Assembly (NCBI RefSeq): GCF_003946165.1
Contig: NZ_RHOI01000014.1
Location: 1-63,264 of the forward strand
Source: Lacticaseibacillus baoqingensis
GTDB lineage: Bacteria; Bacillota; Bacilli; Lactobacillales; Lactobacillaceae
Direction: 5' to 3'
Length of the DNA stretch: 63,264 nt
This document shows positions 55,564 through 63,264 of this stretch, one piece after another (the first letter of the stretch is position 1; every line of letters starts with the position of its first letter). The notes beneath the pieces were generated by a model. It saw only the letters and a program-made list of their open reading frames with translations. It did no database searches and was not told the origin of the DNA. Both the position numbers and the translations under genes were made by a program.

Positions 55564-56819
55564 GTCAACCGATCACGATGCAAGCAGGAAAACTCTTAAC
55601 GCCAGATATTCCGCAGATCCCTTATATCCAAGGTGATGGTATCGGCCCAGAGATCTGGGCCGCCGCCCGCTTGGTGTTTGATGCCGCAGTCAAAAAAGCC
55701 TATGCCGGCAAGCGCCAAGTCGATTGGCTGCCGCTGCAAGCTGGCGAAGCGGCATTTGCCGATACCGGCAAGTGGTTGCCGGAAGAAACGGTAGCAACAC
55801 TAAAAAGTCATTTAGTCGCGATCAAAGGGCCGTTTACCACGCCAGTTGGTGAAGGACACCGCTCGATCAATGTGACCTTGCGGCAAATGTTAGATCTTTA
55901 TGCGTGCTATCGCCCGGTACAATATTTCGCAGGTACCCCGGCACCCGTCGTGCATCCTGAGTATGTGAATATCGATGTCTTTCGGGAGAATACTGAGGAT
56001 ATCTATGCTGGGATCGAAGCCGCTGCTGGGACGCAAGAAGCGAATGCGTGGTTAGCGCTCTTAGCGAGTCAAAACCAACTTTCTAAAGTGCGCTTCCCGA
56101 ATTCTTCAGCATTTTCCATCAAGCCAGTTTCTTCTGAAGGCAGTCGGCGACTCGTCCACGCGGCAATCGCTCATGCATTGCAACATGGTCGTCATCATGT
56201 CACCTTAGTGCATAAGGGCAATATTATGAAGCAAACTGAAGGCGGCTTTAAACGCTGGGGCTATCAAGAAGCGCAAGAAAGCTTTGCCGATCAGACCTTT
56301 ACGATGGCTGAATATAATCGCATCCAAAAAGAGGAAGGCAAGGCTGCCGCTGATCAAGCCTTAACCGCTGCAAAGCATGCACATAAAGTCATTGTAGATG
56401 ATATCATTTGTGATAACTTTTTCCAGCAAGCGCTCTTGCATGCCGAAAATTTCGAAGTCGTGGCAACTATGAATCTGAATGGGGATTATATTTCTGATGC
56501 TTTAGCCGCTCAAGTGGGTGGTATTGGGATTGCCCCTGGGGCGAACATCAATTATGATAATGGACGCGCAATTTTCGAAGCAACTCATGGGACCGCGCCT
56601 CAATTTGCGGGACAAGATAAGATGAATCCCACCAGCTTGATCTTAAGCGGCGCCATGTTATTTGACTATGTTGGCTGGCCTGAAGCTGCCGATTTGATCC
56701 GCTCTGGAATTGGCAATGCAATCAAGAGCCATCATGTCACGGTAGATTTTGCTACAGATGCAAAGGCAACCGTGTTAGGAACGCATGGATTCGGTGAGTA
56801 TGTCGCCAAAAATCTTTAA
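55560..56819 (+). CDS. icd: Isocitrate dehydrogenase (NADP-type)
   Basis: A 419-residue decarboxylating dehydrogenase giving 2-oxoglutarate. It has IPYIQGDGIGPEIW, the substrate Ser-Asn segment VRFPNSSAFSIKPVSSEGSRRL, FRENTEDIYAGIEA, KGNIMKQTEGGFKRWGY and FEATHGTAPQFAGQDK. The coenzyme region supports NADP but was not resolved in detail. Codon use changes within the gene: the first third is GC-rich like its neighbours, and from about 56000 it becomes more AT-rich, suggesting recombination. It ends the acn-gltA-icd operon, a source of glutamate carbon. Confidence 0.95.
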   Translation: MSQPITMQAGKLLTPDIPQIPYIQGDGIGPEIWAAARLVFDAAVKKAYAGKRQVDWLPLQAGEAAFADTGKWLPEETVATLKSHLVAIKGPFTTPVGEGHRSINVTLRQMLDLYACYRPVQYFAGTPAPVVHPEYVNIDVFRENTEDIYAGIEAAAGTQEANAWLALLASQNQLSKVRFPNSSAFSIKPVSSEGSRRLVHAAIAHALQHGRHHVTLVHKGNIMKQTEGGFKRWGYQEAQESFADQTFTMAEYNRIQKEEGKAAADQALTAAKHAHKVIVDDIICDNFFQQALLHAENFEVVATMNLNGDYISDALAAQVGGIGIAPGANINYDNGRAIFEATHGTAPQFAGQDKMNPTSLILSGAMLFDYVGWPEAADLIRSGIGNAIKSHHVTVDFATDAKATVLGTHGFGEYVAKNL

Positions 56820-56888
56820 TAAGCGAGGCAAACGATCAGCAACGTGTATTTTTAGCAGTATTAACAAAGCGTGAGTGATCACGCATTA

Positions 56889-57052
56889 GGCGGGTGTCTA
56901 AGACAGCTTGACGCGGTGTGGCGTCGGCCGCATGGTGGCGCAAGTGCCTAGACGCCCGCCGTGTGGAATTAGACACGCATGACGGGTGACGGTTAAGACG
57001 ACTTGGTGACTGTAATGGTCGACAGGATGGCTTAGCCGCCACCTTTTTGCAT
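56889..57052. repeat. Two hairpins of the dispersed structured-repeat family; second acts as terminator
   Basis: Hairpin C (56889-56960) pairs GGCGGGTGTCTA with TAGACGCCCGCC. Hairpin D (56985-57043) pairs GGTGACGGTTAAG with CTTAGCCGCCACC and is followed by five T. Their upper parts read TAAGACAGCTTG and TAAGACGACTTG, like TAAGGCAGCTTG in arm A at 38457. Confidence 0.7.
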
Positions 57053-57067
57053 ACAAAAGTTAGAGGT

Positions 57068-57668
57068 GGCATTGGCATTCGCGTATCTGATTGGATGTTT
57101 TGTGGTGAATATGTCGATCGATCAGTTATTGGCAACCTTTCCCACGCGCTGTTTTTAGTAATCTTTGCGGTTTCGTTATTTTTCAAACAATTGCCGCCAA
57201 CGGTGAGTGATGCTGAGATCATGCGGCTGGATCAGTTGGGGATCCGCGCGATCCGCTTTAATCTTTATCGCGGATCGATGGCGACCTTAGCAGAAATCGA
57301 GACCTTAGCCCAGCGCGTTGATCGCGTTGATGTTGCGCTTGCCGCGAGTGTCCGTGGATCATCTGGGCATGACGATCACGCCAGTCAGCACGCTGCAGCG
57401 CTTGTTAGCGCATGGCATCGCGATTCGGGTGACTGAATTTGGGCGCATTGAATACAATCGGGACCAGTTGACGGCGTTGCTGCCGCAACTTTATAAAGAA
57501 AATCCAGAGGGGCTGTTGTTTGGCACCGACTTGCCGGCAACGCGGGTGCGCTATCGGTTTTCTCGCGCAGATCTGCAGCTGATCGCCACGGTTTTTGACC
57601 ACGACCAAGCGGCAATCAACCGGGTGCTGTGGAAAAATGGCCAGCTATGGTATCAGCAGTTAAAATAA
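57068..57668 (+). pseudogene. Relic of a permease fused by deletion to an amidohydrolase
   Basis: The first part (57068-57190) reads VALAFAYLIGCFVVNMSIDQLLATFPT then, after a one-base frameshift near 57150, LFLVIFAVSLFF. This matches residues about 24-64 of the intact permease at 61075. At 57190 it jumps to LPPTVSDAEIMRLDQLGIRAIRFNLYRG, matching the amidohydrolase at 62414 from about residue 79. A second deletion and frameshift near 57325 leads into LPRVSVDHLGMTITPV and a complete C-terminus. The relic keeps host-like GC-rich codons, so it is probably the original copy of the pair. Confidence 0.88.
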
Positions 57669-57669
57669 A

Positions 57670-58290
57670 TTGACGTTATCATGCGGAGAATTTCGTGAAA
57701 AAGCCTGAGTGGCTAACCGCGCATAGTTAGCCACCGCAAGAAGACTTGAGGATGTAGCCGCAACAGTCACATAGCAGCAAAAATTTACAAGCAGAATAAG
57801 CAAACGGATTCGGGTTAGGGACTTGGGTGGCCTTAAGGGTTAGTCGAGCAGCTTACTGATAATCTGTTTTTTATATTTTAAGAACAGTGATTCACAATTG
57901 ATAGCAAAATGCGATGTTTTCATTACCGTTAAAAGCGCGGAATTATAATATTGATAAGGATTCTGCCAAGGCAATATTCTTGATGCGGACCATAAATTGT
58001 ACAGATCTTACCTGTCGAGCAAACAATGATTCACTATATTCGTGGATTTTGGTGGTTGCATTTGATTGATATGCATGGCAGATGAAGTGCTTGACCAACA
58101 CAGATTCAAGCCATATTCAATGATATTAAAGCGCTTTAATAGCATTGCTGATCTGTTGTCAATTTGTTTGCTATCTGTATCTATCCGAAAATGTCACTTG
58201 TTTATTTATATCGTTGTGTTTTTGAAGAAAAACAATCTTAAAACTTAGACCCCTCTATTCCAATAGTGCCTTGTGATATTCTGATCGTGT
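57670..58290. other. AT-rich intergenic stretch
   Basis: About 620 bases with no convincing gene; a 60-codon frame at 58066 has no ribosome site. The base composition drops sharply here compared with the arg and acn operons, which marks the left edge of the AT-richer block. It contains the palindrome listed separately. Confidence 0.5.
58124..58141. promoter_or_regulatory. 18-bp perfect palindrome (operator candidate)
   Basis: TATTAAAGCGCTTTAATA. The AAAGCGCTTT core resembles high-affinity cre sites (12 of 14 positions of the consensus) and LacI-family operators. It lies about 230 bases before aconitase 2. Confidence 0.6.
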
Positions 58291-58371
58291 CAAGCAGATT
58301 GACAAATATTATTCGATATAATACAGGCATCTAATTTTTAATTTGATTAGAAATTGTCTGGGGAGGTTGTT

Positions 58372-61029
58372 ATGAATATCGTCCAAAAAAATAGTACGGG
58401 ACAATTCTTTTCTGTAGAAGCAGCTGCAACTGCAGAAAATATTCAAATTCAAACGTTGCCGTATAGCATTCGTATTTTGCTAGAAAATGCCTTACGCAAG
58501 AACGGCGGCAATGTTGCGGCTACGGATGTCCAGAATTTACTTAATTGGAAACAAAATGTTGGGACTTCAGTCGACTTTTATCCTGCACGGATCATTTTAC
58601 AAGACTATACCGGGGTGCCTTGCGTGGTTGATCTTGCCTCGATGCGGGATGCGGCAGTTAAGCTGGGTATGCCAGCTGAGACAATTAACCCGGCTATTCC
58701 GGTGGATCTTGTAGTTGATCATTCAGTGCAAATCGATAAGGCGGGTAATCCTGCCGCGATGGCGTTCAATATTAAACGTGAATATGAACGGAACACTGAA
58801 CGGTATAAATTGCTTAAGTGGGCTCAAAAATCATTTGATAATTTCCAGGCAATTCCGCCTGACACTGGGATTATTCACCAGATCAACATTGAACACCTTT
58901 CACCAGTGGTCCAGTTTGACCAGAAATCGAATACGTTGTATCCAGACTCCGTATTTGGAACCGACTCGCATACGACCATGATCAATGGGCTGGGTGTGCT
59001 TGGATGGGGGGTCGGTGGTATTGAAGCTGAAGCATGCATGTTAGGTGAACCATCGATTTTCTCAATTCCAGAAGTCATCGGCGTCCATTTGACTGGGACC
59101 TTACCTTCAGGGGTTGTCGCCACTGACTTAGCGTTGAGCATGACGCAGGTATTGCGCGAAAATAATGTGGTCGGCAAGTTTGTTGAATACTTCGGCCCTG
59201 GTTATCAGCAGTTGGGGGTTGCCGATCGGGCGACGCTTTCGAATATGGCACCTGAATATGGATCTACTTGTGGTTATTGCCCATTTGATGAAAATTCGAT
59301 CGCATACTTGAAGTTAACCGGCCGCGATGATGAATTGATTGCACGGACGACTGAATATATGCGTGATAACGCATTGGCTTATCAAAGCCAAAATGATGCT
59401 CAAGTTCAATATTCGCAAGTGATCGAGTTTGATTTATCAAAAGTGACCACTAGCATTGCCGGACCGAAGCGGCCTCAGGATCGGATTGCGTTAGGAGAAG
59501 CGGCTGCTGAGTTTAAAAAGGCCGTGGAGGCCCCACTTGGCAATCATGGATTTGGGATGTCGCGTGAGAATTTGAAGGATAATGTCCCAGTTGATCTTGA
59601 TGGCGATCACGAAACGCTTCGGACAGGGGATGTATTGATCGCTGCTTTGACGAGTTGCACGAACACTTCCAACCCAACCGTTTTGATTGGTGCTGGATTA
59701 CTCGCTAAAAGGGCGGTAGAAAAAGGGTTGAAAGTTTCTCCTAAAGTTAAAACTTCCTTTGCACCAGGGTCTCAAGCAGTGACCCGATATTTGACGGCAA
59801 CCGGCTTGATGCCATACTTGAATGATTTGGGCTTCAACATCGTGGCTTATGGCTGCACGACTTGCATTGGGAATGCTGGTCCGCTGCATCCTGCAATTGA
59901 AGAAGCGCTTCAAAAAACTGATATGGCTTGCGCTGCGGTACTTAGTGGTAACCGAAACTTTGAAAGCCGAATTCATCCCTTGATCAAAGGTAATTACCTC
60001 GCATCGCCGATTTTGGTTGTTGCTTATGCCTTAGCAGGTAACATGTTGGTCAACTTACAAACCGAATCACTTGGTAATGATCAAAATGGCCAACCAGTTT
60101 ATCTGAAAGATATTTGGCCAACGACTGCTGAAATCGAAAAATATGCAAAACAGTTTGTTAATTCAGCAACGTATAAAGCTGCTTACAAAGATATTTTTGA
60201 TGGTCGAGCTGAATGGAATCAATTGGATGTCCCAGAGTCAGAAACCTTTGCATGGGATGACGACTCTACTTATGTTGCCAACCCGCCATATTTCGACGAT
60301 CAAATCGCCCATAAGGCGGTCACACCAAAAGTAAAGGCACTCAAAGCGTTAGCAGTGGTTGGGGATTCTGTGACGACGGATCATATTTCACCAGCAGGTT
60401 TCATTCCATTAGATTCACCTGCAGGAGAATATCTAACGGCACATCATGTAAAGGGTCGCGACTTTAACTCTTACGGGTCTCGGCGTGGTAATCATCATGT
60501 GATGGTACGCGGGACTTTGGCTAATACCAGACTAAATAATGCGTTAGGTCAAGGTAAGCAAGGCGGCTATACCACTTATTGGCCAACGAAAACGGTTATG
60601 CCGATCTTTGATGCGTGCCAGAAGTATCAACAAGATGGTACAGGGTTGATCATCCTTGCCGGTAAAGATTATGGGATGGGATCTTCAAGAGATTGGGCCG
60701 CTAAAGGCGTGAAGTTATTAGGCGTCAGTGTCGTGATCGCTGAATCTTTCGAACGGATTCATCGTTCTAATCTGGCCATGATGGGGATGTTGCCGTTGCA
60801 GTATGCAGCAGGTGACACCGCTGAAACGTTGAAGCTGGATGGATCGGAAACATTTAGTGTTGAGCTGCCAGAGCAATTGCAACCTAAACAAGAATTACTG
60901 GTAAAAGCTGAAAAAGAAGATGGTTCCGTTGTCGAATTCAAGACCACTTTGCGGCTGGATTCTTTGGCTGAAATCAAGTATTTCCGGATGGGTGGCATCT
61001 TGAACCAAGTCTTAGCCGAAGAAGAATAG
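58372..61029 (+). CDS. Aconitate hydratase 2
   Basis: An 885-residue second aconitase, homologous to aconitase 1 along its whole length. Fe-S ligands are SCTNTSNPTV and GCTTCIGNAG; TDSHTTMINGLGVLGWGVGGIEAE and SRDWAAKGVKLLGVSVVIAESFERIH are conserved. ATG at 58372 follows GGGGAGG. Codons are distinctly more AT-rich than in aconitase 1, so it is probably acquired rather than a recent local duplicate. It heads a three-gene unit with a carboxylate permease and an amidohydrolase. It may act on citrate/isocitrate or on a related tricarboxylate. Confidence 0.95.
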   Translation: MNIVQKNSTGQFFSVEAAATAENIQIQTLPYSIRILLENALRKNGGNVAATDVQNLLNWKQNVGTSVDFYPARIILQDYTGVPCVVDLASMRDAAVKLGMPAETINPAIPVDLVVDHSVQIDKAGNPAAMAFNIKREYERNTERYKLLKWAQKSFDNFQAIPPDTGIIHQINIEHLSPVVQFDQKSNTLYPDSVFGTDSHTTMINGLGVLGWGVGGIEAEACMLGEPSIFSIPEVIGVHLTGTLPSGVVATDLALSMTQVLRENNVVGKFVEYFGPGYQQLGVADRATLSNMAPEYGSTCGYCPFDENSIAYLKLTGRDDELIARTTEYMRDNALAYQSQNDAQVQYSQVIEFDLSKVTTSIAGPKRPQDRIALGEAAAEFKKAVEAPLGNHGFGMSRENLKDNVPVDLDGDHETLRTGDVLIAALTSCTNTSNPTVLIGAGLLAKRAVEKGLKVSPKVKTSFAPGSQAVTRYLTATGLMPYLNDLGFNIVAYGCTTCIGNAGPLHPAIEEALQKTDMACAAVLSGNRNFESRIHPLIKGNYLASPILVVAYALAGNMLVNLQTESLGNDQNGQPVYLKDIWPTTAEIEKYAKQFVNSATYKAAYKDIFDGRAEWNQLDVPESETFAWDDDSTYVANPPYFDDQIAHKAVTPKVKALKALAVVGDSVTTDHISPAGFIPLDSPAGEYLTAHHVKGRDFNSYGSRRGNHHVMVRGTLANTRLNNALGQGKQGGYTTYWPTKTVMPIFDACQKYQQDGTGLIILAGKDYGMGSSRDWAAKGVKLLGVSVVIAESFERIHRSNLAMMGMLPLQYAAGDTAETLKLDGSETFSVELPEQLQPKQELLVKAEKEDGSVVEFKTTLRLDSLAEIKYFRMGGILNQVLAEEE

Positions 61030-61074
61030 GTTGTTTTTACTCGATTCATTTAATGAAGATAAGGGATGAATTAA

Positions 61075-62379
61075 ATGACTGATGCTATTTTGATAATATT
61101 GGCAATTGCACTATCTATCTATTTAGGCGAAGTTTTTAACATCAATACAGGGTTAGTGGCCTTGGCATTTGCGTACCTGATAGGTTGCTTTGTTGTTAAT
61201 ATGTCGGTCGATGATTTGTTAGCTACTTTTCCGACCCAACTGTTTTTGGTTATCTTTGCAGTTTCACTTTTCTTTAATTTTGCGGTCGTCAATGGCACCT
61301 TAAACAAGGTTGCCAGTTGGTTGCTCTATAAATTTAGAAGATTTAATTTCTTCTTACCGCTCCTAGTGTATTTCATTACAGCGCTAGTCTCTGGATTAGG
61401 GGCCGGTTTCTTTACTTCTGTTGCGATCATGGGTGCCATGGCAATGGTTTTGTGCCGTTCTTCGGACATGAACCGCATGCACGCGTCATTTGCCGTTGGT
61501 TTAGGATCGCTTTCAGGTGCGAACTTCATGCCGAGTGCGCATGGTGTTTTGTTTAAATCACTTTTCTTGCAGACAAAGTTAGCCGGACAGGCTGACTCTT
61601 TGGTAACCAATATCTTTGTTGTTTCTTTTGTTTACCCGATTATCGTTCTGCTGATAATGCTGTTTACATCGAAGCATGCGGGTAAAAAAGGCACCGTAGA
61701 TGTTAAAAAGCCAGAAGCGTTTTCCTCGAAACAAAAGGTTAACTTGTGGTTGATCATTCTCCTAATGGTCCTGGTACTATTTACACCAGCGCTAGCAAAG
61801 TTCTTGCCGCACGTCCATTGGTTGGCTAAAGTGGCTCCTCATATTGATATTAGTTTCTTGGCAATTGTTTTTTCCATCCTGGCATATTTGCTGAAGCTTG
61901 CCGATAAACCAGATGAGGTGCTGAAGCGGGTTCCTTGGGACACAATCTGGCTGGTCAGTGGGGTCGGAATGCTGATTGGGGTCGCAGTAAAGGCTGGTAC
62001 AATTGATTTACTGGCCTCCTTAATTTCACACTTCCCTTCAATTTTGGTACCAGTACTGTGTTGCATCATCGCTGGGATCATGTCCATTTTCAGCAGTACT
62101 TTAGGTGTTGTCGCCCCGCTTATGTTCCCAATGATTTATGGGATTGCTCAAAGTTCCGGGTGGAGTCCAAGTTTGTTGGCTGTGGCAATTATCATTGGTG
62201 CACAGTCCACTACACTAGCACCATTTTCTACCGGTGGTAGTTTAATTCTAGGTGAAAGTGGAATTGAAGATCCAGTTGAGCAACGCCATTTCTATAACGA
62301 CTTATTATATAAAGCGACACCATTGGGAATGGGTTACGCAGTTGCAGCAACCATTGTACTGATGTTTATTTACAGATGA
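61075..62379 (+). CDS. Dicarboxylate/tricarboxylate permease (MatC/DASS-like)
   Basis: A 434-residue membrane protein with about eleven segments in two homologous halves, of the ion-transporter superfamily that includes SLC13 and MatC. It opens ILIILAIALSIYLGEVFNINTGLVALAFAYLIG (MatC N-terminal type). Its helical-hairpin loops contain LGSLSGANFMPSAHG and AIIIGAQSTTLAPFSTGG, the places where SNT-like substrate motifs occur. It would import a carboxylate with Na+ or H+. It lies 45 bases after aconitase 2 and before the amidohydrolase. A fragment of a homologue survives at 57068. Confidence 0.85.
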   Translation: MTDAILIILAIALSIYLGEVFNINTGLVALAFAYLIGCFVVNMSVDDLLATFPTQLFLVIFAVSLFFNFAVVNGTLNKVASWLLYKFRRFNFFLPLLVYFITALVSGLGAGFFTSVAIMGAMAMVLCRSSDMNRMHASFAVGLGSLSGANFMPSAHGVLFKSLFLQTKLAGQADSLVTNIFVVSFVYPIIVLLIMLFTSKHAGKKGTVDVKKPEAFSSKQKVNLWLIILLMVLVLFTPALAKFLPHVHWLAKVAPHIDISFLAIVFSILAYLLKLADKPDEVLKRVPWDTIWLVSGVGMLIGVAVKAGTIDLLASLISHFPSILVPVLCCIIAGIMSIFSSTLGVVAPLMFPMIYGIAQSSGWSPSLLAVAIIIGAQSTTLAPFSTGGSLILGESGIEDPVEQRHFYNDLLYKATPLGMGYAVAATIVLMFIYR

Positions 62380-62413
62380 TAAGTGATTTTGACAGGTGTC
62401 CAGGAGAAGAAAC

Positions 62414-63181
62414 ATGCAGAAAATATTTGATGCACATTTTCACGTCATTGATCCCAAATTCCCACTAACAGAGAACAATGGATTTTTACCAGACCCATAC
62501 ACTGCCGAGCAGTATCGAAAAGAGTGCCAGGATTTTCCATTAGAATTTGTTGGTGGGACCGTTGTATCAGGCTCCTTCCAAGGGTATGATCAGTCATATT
62601 TCGGTGCGGCGTTGTCTGCCTTGGGAACTGATTATGTCGGCGTCACGCAATTACCAGTATCGACGACTGATGAAGAAATTTTAAAGCTTAACAAGTTGGG
62701 CATTAGAGGAATTCGCTTTAATCTGTACCGAGGGTTAGATACCCCTTTGACGGATATCGAATTACTGGCAAAGCGAGTTTATAACCTAGTAGGATGGGGA
62801 ACGGAATTCTATATTAATTTGAATACAGCGGATGATGAACTCAGACAATTAATTTTAAAGTTGCCCAAGACGTCTATCGACCATCTTGGGATGACTGTAG
62901 TTCCAATCGATGATTTATATCGATTTATCACTCATGATGTGCGTATCCGTGTTTCGGGGTTTGGTCGGATTGCGTACGAAAGGGATCAGGTGAAGACGAT
63001 GTTACCTTTGCTGTACCAAAAAAATCCGCACAGCCTGATGTTTGGTACTGATTTGCCGGCAACTCGCGCCAAATACCGATTCTCAATGGATGATATTTAC
63101 TTGATTCGAGAAGCACTATCAAACGATTCGGAAGCAATTGATGACATTCTCTATCGGAATGCCCAAAATTGGTATTTGTAA
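62414..63181 (+). CDS. Amidohydrolase family protein, LigI-like lactonase candidate
   Basis: A 255-residue TIM-barrel hydrolase of the amidohydrolase-2 group. It begins IFDAHFHVIDPKFPL with the HxH of strand 1, and later has GIRGIRFNLYRG, the His of SIDHLGM and the Asp of FGTDLPATR. These features resemble LigI-type lactonases (2-pyrone-4,6-dicarboxylate hydrolase) and sugar lactonases. Clustered with an aconitase and a carboxylate permease, it may open a lactone of a tricarboxylic acid such as isocitrate; this is inference. CAGGAGAAG precedes the ATG. A relic of a paralogue lies at 57190-57668. Confidence 0.82.
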   Translation: MQKIFDAHFHVIDPKFPLTENNGFLPDPYTAEQYRKECQDFPLEFVGGTVVSGSFQGYDQSYFGAALSALGTDYVGVTQLPVSTTDEEILKLNKLGIRGIRFNLYRGLDTPLTDIELLAKRVYNLVGWGTEFYINLNTADDELRQLILKLPKTSIDHLGMTVVPIDDLYRFITHDVRIRVSGFGRIAYERDQVKTMLPLLYQKNPHSLMFGTDLPATRAKYRFSMDDIYLIREALSNDSEAIDDILYRNAQNWYL

Positions 63182-63264
63182 AACTTTCCCGCGTTTTACA
63201 ATCAAGTTAGCCACTATCATTAGCACTCAGACAAAATAAAAAACACCAAGTCGATACGACCTGT
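63182..63264. other. Window end, nothing recognised
   Basis: Eighty bases after the amidohydrolase without a clear terminator or gene start. Confidence 0.4.

Noticed and set aside
58066-58248. 60-codon hydrophobic small protein
   Set aside because: No ribosome site, AT-rich random-like sequence, and it spans the 18-bp palindrome.

Overview
The window looks like a chromosomal segment of a moderately GC-rich member of the Lactobacillaceae. Supporting signs are strong AGGAGG-type ribosome sites, T-box leaders, CcpA-type cre sites, lipoproteins with LSAC/ASAC lipoboxes, maltose phosphorylase, an ECF S component, a BspA-like cystine transporter and an arginine-specific carbamoyl-phosphate synthase. 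A Lacticaseibacillus- or Schleiferilactobacillus-like genus is a guess. No rRNA, tRNA, IS element, prophage or CRISPR array was seen.

Layout. 1-3.1 kb: serS (minus) with a serine T-box leader, an empty stretch, and a GNAT acetyltransferase. 3.2-11.4 kb: an MFS exporter, two tandem stand-alone EAL genes each behind a near-identical leader RNA ending in a terminator, a small acidic protein, a LysE-type exporter, a pentapeptide-repeat protein, kup and a GT2 glycosyltransferase. 11.4-19.3 kb: DUF554, a pyridoxal kinase/ECF-S pair, cardiolipin synthase, an AI-2E family permease, a T-box in front of a DsbA-like gene, a DUF59 gene, a third EAL gene lacking its general-base Glu, and a nucleoside deoxyribosyltransferase. 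19.4-34.6 kb: an oligo-1,6-glucosidase, a cystine-type ABC operon behind a Cys-rich leader peptide, an HTH/low-complexity/DUF3800 gene, a LysR regulator, and a maltose unit (DUF624 protein, MalEFG, maltose phosphorylase). Three ACCGGT-centred operators and cre-like sites link the maltose genes.

34.6-42 kb: a zinc-type binding lipoprotein joined to an alpha-carbonic anhydrase, a pair of unknown genes, and about 0.9 kb with promoter and terminator but no gene that looks like a large structured RNA. Then come a small alarmone synthetase, a fourth EAL gene and a NADH-oxidase gene broken by one in-frame stop. 42-51.6 kb: divergent carAB and argCJBDF around a shared regulatory region with ARG-box-like repeats. 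51.8-56.8 kb: aconitase, citrate synthase and isocitrate dehydrogenase, a route to 2-oxoglutarate that is uncommon in lactobacilli and sits beside arginine synthesis. 57-57.7 kb: a decayed permease/amidohydrolase relic. 58.4-63.2 kb: a second aconitase with an intact permease and amidohydrolase, more AT-rich than the surroundings and probably acquired.

Main leads: (1) the 0.9-kb candidate ornate RNA and the related hairpin family; (2) the Cys-codon leader peptide overlapping the first cystine-transporter gene; (3) the paired EAL leaders; (4) the aconitase-permease-lactonase module and its relic; (5) the T-box controlling a thioredoxin-fold gene. All functional statements rest on reading the sequence and on known family motifs; no database search was run.
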